Of a stretch of DNA of 34,368 nt, positions 7,124 to 14,965 are shown piece by piece. The stretch comes from GCA-2746795 sp964643965. Its GTDB lineage: Bacteria > Chloroflexota > Anaerolineae > Promineifilales > Promineifilaceae. The notes under the pieces were generated by a model. The model was given only the letters and a program-made list of their open reading frames with translations. It was not told the origin of the DNA and ran no database searches. Made by a program: the position numbers and the translations under genes. The number at the start of each line of letters is the position of its first letter. The stretch's first letter is position 1. The stretch is from NCBI GenBank assembly GCA_964643965.1, contig CAZXVH010000046.1:1-34368 (forward strand), in the 5' to 3' direction.

Positions 7124-8392
7124 TTACCTTATACTCTGATAAATTAAGGTTAGTTCATTGATATGATCCTCAATACGACGCACAGGCTGAATACCAGAAC
7201 GTAATTGCGCCAATTTTCCGGGGTCATTCTTCAACGAAAGCAATGCCACAGACAAAGCCGTCATATCCCCCGGTGGCACAAGTATTCCATCTACCCCGTC
7301 AGTGATTTTTTCAGGCATTGCCCCAATACAAGAAGCAATGATGGGTGTTTTAACTGCATACGCTTCTTGGATGGTTAAGGGGGATGCTTCGTACCAGAGT
7401 GTTGGCATGGCTAAAATATCAAAGCGGGCATACGCTTCCCAAATTTCCTCCCGGGCAACCCGTCCCGCAAAATGAATGCCAGGATGTTGCGCGATTTTTC
7501 TGAGATAGGCCACGTAATCAGGAAAGTCATCTAGCCCCCCGTAGATGGTTAGCTGGACGCCCTCATGTGGCAATTGGTTAACGGCTTCAATTAAATTGTG
7601 TATGCCTTTTTGTTTAGCGATGCTGCCTACATAACCAATATGCAAGGTGTTTTCAGGAGATAACGGCCGTTTTTCCAAAATAGCATCAATCATTTCATGC
7701 GGGATTTCAATACCATGTGGAATAACTATAATATTTTGAGTAGGTACGCCCATTTGCTCATAAATTGTTTTGACAAAATGGGTTGGGGCAATCACCTGAT
7801 TGGCCTGAGTAATAATTTGGGCAAGACGGCGATTACGATTTGCCATCAAGGGGGCAACAAGAGGAGCCATCCAATTTAAGTTTCTCTTTCCCGTACGAGC
7901 AATCGCACAGCGACCACAATTATGGTACGCTTTATCAGGGCCTGCGCATATTTCTCCAGTATCATTTGTAATTAGTTGCGCATTTGCACAACCATACCAG
8001 TAATCATGCAAAGTAATGATGTAGGGTATTTTAGCTTCTCTAACCTGATCCAGTAGACTGGTGGGCAATCCCATTAAATGTTGGATGTGGATAATATCTG
8101 GGTTTTCTTGGGCAAGAACCGCTTTGAATGCTGCATCAAGTTGCTTATTCGCAAAGGTATTGCGAAAAACCTGGGTACGACTTTGAGGCCCAGTCGGTAC
8201 TTGATAAATACGTACGCCGTCATCATCATTTTGGGTAAACGGCCGTTGTGGCACAGGCATCTCAGGTGATGGAGTGAAAATCGCAACAGAATGATTCAAT
8301 TGCACCTGATACCGCGCCACGGTTTGCGTATATAGTTCTGTTCCGCCCACAAAATGAGGCATATATTGGTGGACTACGTGTAAGATTCGCAA
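7124..8392 (-). CDS. Glycosyltransferase family 4 (GT-B fold)
   Basis: The 422-residue protein is a retaining GT-B enzyme. The N-terminal acceptor domain begins with MRILHVVHQYMPHFVGGTELYT, whose GG-x-E loop is typical. The C-terminal domain contains the nucleotide-sugar motif GYVGSIAKQKGIHNLIEA and the E-x7-E motif in YEASPLTIQEA. A Cys-rich patch (CANAQL...CAGPDKAYHNCGRCA) near residue 140-165 may bind a metal and is seen in some GT4 enzymes acting on polysaccharides. The start codon is TTG at 8392; the next ATG would remove the first beta strand, so TTG is preferred despite a weak ribosome binding site. Sugar specificity cannot be assigned. Confidence 0.88.
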   Translation of the reverse strand: MRILHVVHQYMPHFVGGTELYTQTVARYQVQLNHSVAIFTPSPEMPVPQRPFTQNDDDGVRIYQVPTGPQSRTQVFRNTFANKQLDAAFKAVLAQENPDIIHIQHLMGLPTSLLDQVREAKIPYIITLHDYWYGCANAQLITNDTGEICAGPDKAYHNCGRCAIARTGKRNLNWMAPLVAPLMANRNRRLAQIITQANQVIAPTHFVKTIYEQMGVPTQNIIVIPHGIEIPHEMIDAILEKRPLSPENTLHIGYVGSIAKQKGIHNLIEAVNQLPHEGVQLTIYGGLDDFPDYVAYLRKIAQHPGIHFAGRVAREEIWEAYARFDILAMPTLWYEASPLTIQEAYAVKTPIIASCIGAMPEKITDGVDGILVPPGDMTALSVALLSLKNDPGKLAQLRSGIQPVRRIEDHINELTLIYQSIR

Positions 8393-8443
8393 AACTTTAG
8401 CGGTGCTTCCCCAGATTTTCTTGAAAACTTATCATCAATTCCC

Positions 8444-9718
8444 TCATTCTGTACTTTGGCTAGAATAAGCAAGGCATTTTTGGTAATTATTCATTGTCCG
8501 TTCAACAACATGGTTCCAATTGTATTTTTCAGCAATTTTTTCATGCCCTTTTTGCCCCATTATCCGGTTAAGACCCATGTCCGTCAATAAACGATAAACA
8601 GCCTGGGACAGGGCGGATACATCACCATAGGGGACAAGTATCCCATTCACGTTGTTATCGATCACACCGGGAATGCCGCCCGCGTGTGCGCCAATGACAG
8701 GTTTGCTGTGTGCCCATGCTTCCAAAAAAACAATGCCAAATGAGTCACTGTGAGACGGCATGAGCAACAATGCACAGACTTCTAGTAGGGCGTGCTTTTC
8801 AGAATCAGACAAAGTTCCTAACAAGCTTATTCCCTTTTTTTCAGCATCGCTCAAACCCTTGTAAAAACGATCAAAATCAGGTGCAACCTGTCCAATTATT
8901 GCCAAAGTTACAGTCTCGCCTTGCTGTCGCAATGCCAAGATCGCCTTTGCCGCATCAATTGCGCCTTTATCTTGATTGGCACGACCGATAAACAAAACAA
9001 AAGGAGATAATAATTGATAGTCAGCCACGACTTGCTCAGGCGGTAAACGGGGGGGCAAATCATCCAACCCGGCGCCAATCACATCAATCGTTCGTGGATT
9101 GATATGATATTGCCGTAGACTATCTGCTTCTATCGAAGTCAAGACCAGGGCGGCGTCAGCGTCATTCATGATATAACGTTGATGCGTCATGGTTGAATTT
9201 AACGCAACCCGATCCCGCTGCCCAGAACCAAAGTGAGCAAAAGGAGTCACTATGAAAGGGAGTTTCCGCGCCCGCGCGTAGCGCCATCCCGCCATTAAGG
9301 GATATTCCCAAGAGATATTGAAGCCATGTACTAAATCGAAGGAATCCTGCAGGTTATTGAGTGTTTCATCCAGTTCTAAAATAGGAGGGATGAAGCGAGC
9401 CATTTTGAAGAGAGGTCCCGCCGACTTGTTCGACGCGAAGGAAAGTAGCACCATCCCTTTCCGCCATGCTAACAAACCATTTCGTCCACCCGGAAACGGC
9501 CGTAACGGACAGCGTATTATCTGTAGCCCATCTGTTTCTTCATGAATAACTTGTTGAACGGCCGTTCCCTGCCACAACGCTTCTTCTGATTGCGCCGAAG
9601 AGGTGACAACGGTTACGCTGTGTCCTCTTTGCCCTAACTCGTGTGCCAGCGATTTGGCATACCGTTCACCACCACCGGGAAATGGAGGAAACGCGGGTGT
9701 TAAAAACAGAATTTGCAT
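8444..9718 (-). CDS. Glycosyltransferase family 4 (GT-B fold)
   Basis: The 424-residue protein is a second GT4 enzyme. It begins MQILFLTPAFPPFPGGGERYAKSLA, the usual acceptor-domain opening, and carries PFVLFIGRANQDKGAIDAAKA in the donor domain. The E-x7-E motif is altered to D-x7-E (DSFGIVFLE), a conservative change found in some active members. HAGGIPGVIDNNVNGILVPYGD completes the donor site. It lies 3 nt downstream of the sulfotransferase gene and 51 nt upstream of the next GT4, within the same transcription unit. It probably adds one sugar to the repeat unit on the cytoplasmic face. Confidence 0.9.
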   Translation of the reverse strand: MQILFLTPAFPPFPGGGERYAKSLAHELGQRGHSVTVVTSSAQSEEALWQGTAVQQVIHEETDGLQIIRCPLRPFPGGRNGLLAWRKGMVLLSFASNKSAGPLFKMARFIPPILELDETLNNLQDSFDLVHGFNISWEYPLMAGWRYARARKLPFIVTPFAHFGSGQRDRVALNSTMTHQRYIMNDADAALVLTSIEADSLRQYHINPRTIDVIGAGLDDLPPRLPPEQVVADYQLLSPFVLFIGRANQDKGAIDAAKAILALRQQGETVTLAIIGQVAPDFDRFYKGLSDAEKKGISLLGTLSDSEKHALLEVCALLLMPSHSDSFGIVFLEAWAHSKPVIGAHAGGIPGVIDNNVNGILVPYGDVSALSQAVYRLLTDMGLNRIMGQKGHEKIAEKYNWNHVVERTMNNYQKCLAYSSQSTE

Positions 9719-9721
9719 CTC

Positions 9722-10561
9722 TTACCGCTCACTGGGTCCTAGCAGACGCAGGCGCAGTTCATCCCCATAATGTGTCAGCACGCCCCAAACACTATTCCAA
9801 CGCTGAAATGTATGCAAATTACGACTAAACGCTGGCTCCAACGTAGCCATTTTCTCGACAAATAACTTTTCTGCAAATGCATACAATGCCGCATCCCATT
9901 GATTAACCTGTTCTAAGGCAGACAGAGTAGCATCGGGAAGTGGCTTTTTATCTTGTTCTGGGCCGATATTGCGTCGCGTATAATACAAATTGCGCCACCC
10001 AAACGCATATCTCATGAGCAATAAGGCTTCATCAAAACGCTCAGTCAGGCCGGCAAAAGCAAACTGCTCCTGTAAATTGCGTTGCGCTATCTCCAACACA
10101 GCCTTATCACATTGCCCAAAAGGAATATCGTATAACTGGCCTGCCAACATGCGCGTTTGCCCGTTGTCTATCATCACATCCGCCTGGCTGTTTATGAAGG
10201 TTTCCAGGTTCATGTGCTGGGTTGTTACCAGGTTATGGCAGTAGTGATCGCTATCGCGGCGCACGTGGGAAAAATAAGAGATGGCACGAGCAATTGGATC
10301 GCGTAGCATGGTGAAATACGTAGATGGTTGGGGCAGATATTCGTCAATACCCATCTCAAAGTGACCCATCAATACCCGAATATCAGCACGTCGCGACAGA
10401 GGCAAATTCTTGAATTGATCAAAACTATCGGAGCGGCTGCCCATATGATAAATATGCTGGGCGCGATATTGCCTGCGGATAATTTGGTGCAATGTGCTGC
10501 CCGCTGTCTTAGGGATGTGAAGGAATATGACAGTGGACGGTTCTGATGTAGAGGCAGGCAT
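9722..10561 (-). CDS. Sulfotransferase family 2-like protein
   Basis: The 279-residue protein has the PAPS-binding signatures of the Sulfotransfer_2 group: the 5'-phosphosulfate loop IFLHIPKTAGSTL at residues 12-24 (Lys18 is the candidate catalytic base) and the 3'-phosphate motif MLRDPIARAISYF at 85-97 (R87, S95). VLMGHFEMG between them is typical of the bacterial and animal carbohydrate sulfotransferases. There is no signal peptide, which fits a cytosolic enzyme using PAPS. Embedded among glycosyltransferase genes, it most likely sulfates the polysaccharide or its precursor. The start shares one base with the stop of the upstream coiled-coil gene (TAATG), so translation is coupled. Confidence 0.85.
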   Translation of the reverse strand: MPASTSEPSTVIFLHIPKTAGSTLHQIIRRQYRAQHIYHMGSRSDSFDQFKNLPLSRRADIRVLMGHFEMGIDEYLPQPSTYFTMLRDPIARAISYFSHVRRDSDHYCHNLVTTQHMNLETFINSQADVMIDNGQTRMLAGQLYDIPFGQCDKAVLEIAQRNLQEQFAFAGLTERFDEALLLMRYAFGWRNLYYTRRNIGPEQDKKPLPDATLSALEQVNQWDAALYAFAEKLFVEKMATLEPAFSRNLHTFQRWNSVWGVLTHYGDELRLRLLGPSER

Positions 10562-11226
10562 TAGGAAGTTGGCGGCGTTTCGTGGGCATCCAAGCGGGCT
10601 TGCAAGGCGTTGATTTGCAGTTGAAGCTGGTAGATTTCATGTTGATGAAGATGGTGCAGGGCATCAGAATGGAGTATCCAGCGACCATATGTGCGGTTAA
10701 CGGCCGTTTGTTTCTGCGCCAATTTCTGTAAATAAAAAAGGACGAGCTCGTGGATACTATGTTTGAAACGCTGCACGAAAGAGCCGATGATCGGAATGGC
10801 GGTCGGCTGTGCTTCCAGTTTAATGGAGAGTGGTTCTGCTATGGCTGTTTCAATTTCACCCGTATCCCACCAGATAGAGTCGTCTGGTGACGTGATGGTA
10901 TTGACGGTGTTGGTTGGGGGAGGGGTAACGGCCGTTTGCTGCCAATTTTGTAACCGTTTGTTTTTGAGCTGCATCTCCTGCATCGAGGCTGCCATTTCTT
11001 GCAACATCGTGATAAGCATATCATTCAGTTGAAATTGGCGACCAATGATTTCCCGCAGTTGCGGTAATTCTTGCCCCGGCTGAAACACCTCGTCACGCAG
11101 CTTATTCTGATGCTGTTTGACCGCTTGAATGGCGCGACCTAAATCATCTTTAGAAATAGCGCCTTGAGCCAGTTCAAATTCAATGTCATCTAAAATACGT
11201 TGAGCAGTTATTGTATAAGTCATCAT
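10561..11226 (-). CDS. Hypothetical coiled-coil protein of the glycan cluster
   Basis: I do not recognise a named family for this 221-residue soluble protein. Residues 1-95 are strongly helical (RILDDIEFELAQGAISK..., then QLNDMLITMLQEMAASMQEMQLKNKRLQN), followed by a Pro/Thr-rich linker (about 97-115). A second helical half has IPIIGSFVQRFKHSIHELVLFYLQKLAQKQTAVN and ends in a heptad-like HEIYQLQLQINALQARLDA. The 'helix, fY..lA.kQ..vN, coiled coil' arrangement recalls extensions attached to glycosyltransferases and methyltransferases in other surface-glycan clusters. It is translationally coupled on both sides: 1 nt from the GT4 and overlapping the sulfotransferase. A scaffold or chain-length role is only inference. 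Confidence 0.7.
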   Translation of the reverse strand: MMTYTITAQRILDDIEFELAQGAISKDDLGRAIQAVKQHQNKLRDEVFQPGQELPQLREIIGRQFQLNDMLITMLQEMAASMQEMQLKNKRLQNWQQTAVTPPPTNTVNTITSPDDSIWWDTGEIETAIAEPLSIKLEAQPTAIPIIGSFVQRFKHSIHELVLFYLQKLAQKQTAVNRTYGRWILHSDALHHLHQHEIYQLQLQINALQARLDAHETPPTS

Positions 11227-11227
11227 T

Positions 11228-12649
11228 TTATTTCAGTGTAGCCGTGTCAATCATGTGGCGATAGGCAACGGCAAAATTGCGAGCCATTTCAATATGTGTA
11301 AATTTTTGCATCAATTGATGCCGACCCGCCATGCCCATTTCGTATAATTTTTCAGGCGATTGTAGCAGGGTGATTACCGCGTCAGCAAGCGATTGGGGAT
11401 CGCCCGGCTCCGCTAACAAACCCGTCATGCCCTCGTCAATAACTTCAGGAATGCCCCCCGCCCGGCAGCCGATAACTGGTTTAGCATAATTCATCGCTTC
11501 CAAATAAATGAGGCCAAAAGATTCATATAAAGAGGGCGCCACAAACAAATCGCAGGCCTGGTATTGCCGCTGCAATTCGTCATCGCTAACCGCTCCCTTA
11601 AATTGAACGTGGTTTGTTAAATTGGGATATTGGCGTGCAAAGTAGGTGGCGTAATCCAGGCCAGTTTTTTTCTGGAAACCATCCTGGTGACTGTTGTCGC
11701 CGCCCACAATGATGAAACGGACATTAGCCACCCGCTGCACAATTTGTGGAATGGCGGCGAAAAGGTCAAGGATACCTTTGCGTTTTTCCAGGCGTCCCAC
11801 ATAAAGAACAGTCAAGGTGTCGGGCGGATTTTGCAGGGGAAAGGGCCGAATCGCTTCATCTTCAACTGGAATAATACCATGCGGGATGATGGTGTAACGT
11901 CCCGGTGTCGGTTGCACGTCATATACTTTTTGAACGGCCGTTAACGTCGCCTGAGAATTAGGAACCAGGTAATGGGCTTGTTGGATGAGCTTTTGTTCCA
12001 TATCGCCCAACAAGCGAGCATCCGTGCTTTGCTCACGTTGGATGTCTGTGATTTGTTTTGTGGCTGTTTGCAAACGTAACGCCACGGGGATGGTATTAGA
12101 AACGGCCGTTACCAGACCATCCATCTGCCATAATGGGGTATCGACTACTTGAATCCCGTCATTCAACATCAATTGGCGCACACGATCATAAGCGGCATGG
12201 CTGTAATTGAGGCTGTTATCCAGACGGGGATAAATCCGGTACTGGTTATACCGTTCACACTGGTACTGTATGGGATGAACATAGGCGCCATCATAAAAGG
12301 AAACAGCGTCTTTATCACCTCTCGTAATAACATGAACCGTATGACCCAATTCAAATAAACCCTGCGCCATCAAATTGGTGTGGCGTCCTACTCCTTCATA
12401 TTGATGGGGCGGATAAGCCATGCTCATCAAACAAATACGCAGAGGAGGATCCGGCATTGTGATAAGAGGTTGTCGTTTGCTAATCGGATCAACAACAGCC
12501 TGGGTGGCGGATGCTTCATTTTGGAAGGGTCGGATAGGATCAGTTGTATTTATCATAGATTGGGCGCTCACAGGAGAAATATCGTGTACCTGACGACGTA
12601 GACCATGATAGGCGCCGCTCAACACACCACGCAATTCCTGCACATACAT
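11228..12649 (-). CDS. Glycosyltransferase family 4, probably C-terminal half of a GT2-GT4 fusion
   Basis: The frame encodes a GT-B glycosyltransferase after a roughly 75-residue linker. The acceptor domain opens with RICLMSMAYPPHQYEGVGRHTNLMAQGL, and the donor domain has VLYVGRLEKRKGILDLFAAIP, E-x7-E in YESFGLIYLEA and the GGIPEVIDEGMTGLL loop. The ATG at 12649 (MYVQELRG) is probably internal: the same MYVQELR ends the GT2 frame on the other side of the gap, and the reading frame continues upstream to the gap edge. Removing the 100 N and one copy of the flanking 55-bp duplication joins the two into one 764-residue protein. The stop is 1 nt from the coiled-coil gene. Confidence 0.85.
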   Translation of the reverse strand: MYVQELRGVLSGAYHGLRRQVHDISPVSAQSMINTTDPIRPFQNEASATQAVVDPISKRQPLITMPDPPLRICLMSMAYPPHQYEGVGRHTNLMAQGLFELGHTVHVITRGDKDAVSFYDGAYVHPIQYQCERYNQYRIYPRLDNSLNYSHAAYDRVRQLMLNDGIQVVDTPLWQMDGLVTAVSNTIPVALRLQTATKQITDIQREQSTDARLLGDMEQKLIQQAHYLVPNSQATLTAVQKVYDVQPTPGRYTIIPHGIIPVEDEAIRPFPLQNPPDTLTVLYVGRLEKRKGILDLFAAIPQIVQRVANVRFIIVGGDNSHQDGFQKKTGLDYATYFARQYPNLTNHVQFKGAVSDDELQRQYQACDLFVAPSLYESFGLIYLEAMNYAKPVIGCRAGGIPEVIDEGMTGLLAEPGDPQSLADAVITLLQSPEKLYEMGMAGRHQLMQKFTHIEMARNFAVAYRHMIDTATLK

Positions 12650-12837
12650 TTTACTATACTGCCCCCAAGAAATTTTACGGTGNNNNNNNNNNNNNNNNNN
12701 NNNNNNNNNNNNNNNNNNNNNNNNNNNNNNNNNNNNNNNNNNNNNNNNNNNNNNNNNNNNNNNNNNNNNNNNNNNNNNNNNNCACGCAATTCCTGCACAT
12801 ACATTTTACTATACTGCCCCCAAGAAATTTTACGGTG
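12628..12837. other. Scaffold gap (12683-12782) flanked by exact 55-bp duplication
   Basis: The 55 bases directly before the N run (12628-12682) are identical to the 55 directly after it (12783-12837). Both copies end exactly at the N boundary. 55 is a common k-mer length for de Bruijn assemblers, so this looks like two contigs sharing one terminal k-mer that were scaffolded instead of merged. The duplication is probably not biological. Confidence 0.88.
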
Positions 12838-13677
12838 GCGGCGTAAATTACGATACCAAAGTAAATGGCCGTGCCAAAGATGCAAATTACGCAAATTAAT
12901 ATCTCGCCAGGAATTCCCGCCCTTCGGTCCGTTTTTGATGTTGAAGTAAAAGGCAGCTTTGGTCTGAATCCACCAATTGCCACTGGCGGTATTAACTTGG
13001 CGGTTACGGCTGGAGGCCGGAGCATGGTAAACAACGGTTTCTTTAACAGGATGCACCAATTTGCCTGCATTGACTAAGCGCAAAGCCACATCCGTATCAT
13101 CATAAACCCATTGGTAAAACTCATCGAATCCACCTATTTCCAACAGATCGCGGCGGCGGTAGGCCATATTGGTACCCATCATACGGCCGTGCCACTGATA
13201 ACCACTACCTGGTGGCACAATGTCAGCTAACCAAGAGGTTCGTACATCGACCTGCTCCGCTAACCCAGAAGCAATGCCCAGATGATGCTGGATAAACGGT
13301 TGATCGGGGTTAACGCAGTATACTTTGCCACCCGTGCCGGATAACAAGGGATCAGCAAAAAGACGATTCAACTGGGTTAGCCAATGGTAGCTAGGCACAG
13401 CATCATCATCAATGTAGGCCACAACATCACCTCGGGCCGCTAACAGGCCGATATTACGTGATTGGCTCAGATTGGCGCTGGGGCAGCGCAGGATTTGAAC
13501 ACGGCCGTTATAAGGAGCCAAAATATCGAGTGTATCATCTTGGGTTGGCCCCACCACGACGATGAGTTCAAAATGAGGATAGGCTTGTTGCTCTAAAGCT
13601 CTTAGCAAGGCTTGCAACGATTTCGCTCGATCTACTGTGTTGACAACAAGGGAAAAAGTATGGTTAACGATAGTCAT
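12783..13677 (-). CDS. Glycosyltransferase family 2, probably N-terminal half of a GT2-GT4 fusion
   Basis: About 298 residues are encoded from the ATG at 13677 to the gap edge. The GT-A fold is clear: FSLVVNTVDRAKSLQALLRAL at the start, SQSRNIGLLAARGDVVAYIDDDAVPS with the DDD metal site, the GRMMGTNMAYRRRDLLEIGGFDE acceptor loop, and the YDDTDVALRLVNAG catalytic segment. The final visible residues KMYVQELR are repeated at the start of the GT4 frame across the gap. Any C-terminus read through the N run is a wrong-frame artefact because 100 is not a multiple of three. The start overlaps the previous gene by 14 nt. The natural gene most likely continues into the GT4 domain. Confidence 0.85.
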
Positions 13678-14965
13678 AATCAGTCAGATTTTCAAGCAGG
13701 TCAAGCAGGATTAAACGCTGGTTAATTTGTTCTTCCAAAAGCCATTGTCTATGTGCCAGCAAATCCAGACGGCTGACATGGAGGACATTTAGTTTGCTAA
13801 GAAGCAAGTGCTCTCGCAAGGTGATGAAGCTTAAGAAACGTTTAACAAGAAGTCGCCAGAGGTGCTTGAAAAGAGGTTCCGGCTCGGTATCATCAGGGGC
13901 ACGAAAGTAAATTTGAGTCAACACTTCATATTCCTGGTTGCGCAAAATTTGTAATTTCTGCTCATTGGCGGCGATTTGAGCGCGGTTATCGGCTTGGGGC
14001 GGCTGGCTGTTCTTGGCCTGTTTCCAAGACAAACGTAACAGGTGGGTAAAACCGACGCGAACCAGGCGCTCCTGTTCCCGCGAGACGCTCTGACCCAAAC
14101 TCTGTCGCCTGGCAACCATCATAGCGGCCTGATCACGCAAGGTATCACGCGCCGCTAACAGGCGGCCTATTGTTTGGTGGATGTGGATGTCTGGCTGTTG
14201 AATAGCGTTCGCTTCAGCGGCAAAGAAGTCGTTAAGCTGATCATCTGTAAACTGTTTTAGGATAAAACGGTAACGGGAACGATGTTGGTTAGCGCTGTGT
14301 TTAATGGGATCTTTTTGCCATTCACGGCTGCTGAAGAGGTGCGTGGCTTGGATACCAGGCACGTAGGCGATTTGGAACCCCTTTTTACGAGCACGGTAAC
14401 AATAGTCACATTCTTCAAAGTAGCCAGGATAGAACTCGTCATCGAAACGGCCGTTTTCTTCCCACACACTCCGCCGAAAAGCAAACAAGGCGCCATTGAC
14501 ATAATCAACTATTTTCGGTTCAGGGTTGGTGGGAACGGCCGTTTCGTGAATACCATAACCATCGGGATAGCGAATATAAGCGCCAGCATGGTTGACGGCG
14601 CCATCCGGGTTGTAGATAGTTCCCCCGATAATACCTATGTGGGGATTTTGGGCGAAGGTGGTGGTAACGGCCGTTAACCAGCCTTCATGCACCAAACAAT
14701 CTTGATTGAGCAATACAAACAACCCCCCTTGAGCCGCTTGCAACCCCACATTAACGCCACCCGCAAAACCCAAATTAACGGGTTGACGCAACAAGCGTAC
14801 CTCAGGGAAATTTTGGGCAATAATACTCGCAGAATCATCTTGCGAATCGTTCTCTACGCAGATAACTTCTATCAAATCATCCCGGGTATGATGAAATAAT
14901 GCGGACAAACAATCCGTTATAACCGCCTCTCCGTTCCAAACAGGGATGATGATAGATACTTGCAT
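13664..14965 (-). CDS. Glycosyltransferase family 2 with helical C-terminal extension
   Basis: The 433-residue protein has an N-terminal GT-A domain (about residues 1-245) like rhamnosyltransferases: VSIIIPVWNGEAVITDCLSAL, VNLGFAGGVNVGLQAA, LNQDCLVHEGWL, and FDDEFYPGYFEECDYCYRARKKGF with the acidic catalytic segment. The remaining 190 residues are mostly helical and charged and include a likely coiled coil around REQERLVRVGF and NEQKLQILRNQEYEVLTQIY. They have no clear homologue to me and may mediate complex formation. Its start shares a base with the stop of the beta-helix gene, and its 3' end overlaps the next GT2 by 14 nt. Three AACGGCCGTT palindromes cluster in 230 bp here. Confidence 0.88.
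   Translation of the reverse strand: MQVSIIIPVWNGEAVITDCLSALFHHTRDDLIEVICVENDSQDDSASIIAQNFPEVRLLRQPVNLGFAGGVNVGLQAAQGGLFVLLNQDCLVHEGWLTAVTTTFAQNPHIGIIGGTIYNPDGAVNHAGAYIRYPDGYGIHETAVPTNPEPKIVDYVNGALFAFRRSVWEENGRFDDEFYPGYFEECDYCYRARKKGFQIAYVPGIQATHLFSSREWQKDPIKHSANQHRSRYRFILKQFTDDQLNDFFAAEANAIQQPDIHIHQTIGRLLAARDTLRDQAAMMVARRQSLGQSVSREQERLVRVGFTHLLRLSWKQAKNSQPPQADNRAQIAANEQKLQILRNQEYEVLTQIYFRAPDDTEPEPLFKHLWRLLVKRFLSFITLREHLLLSKLNVLHVSRLDLLAHRQWLLEEQINQRLILLDLLENLTDYDYR

Noticed and set aside
12619..12682. GT2 C-terminus read through the N run
   Set aside because: 100 Ns shift the frame, and the residues after the gap are a wrong-frame reading of the duplicated 55-mer.
12628..12837. Biological 55-bp direct repeat or mobile-element target duplication
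   Set aside because: Both copies end exactly at the N boundaries and 55 is a typical assembler k-mer, so an assembly artefact is far more likely.
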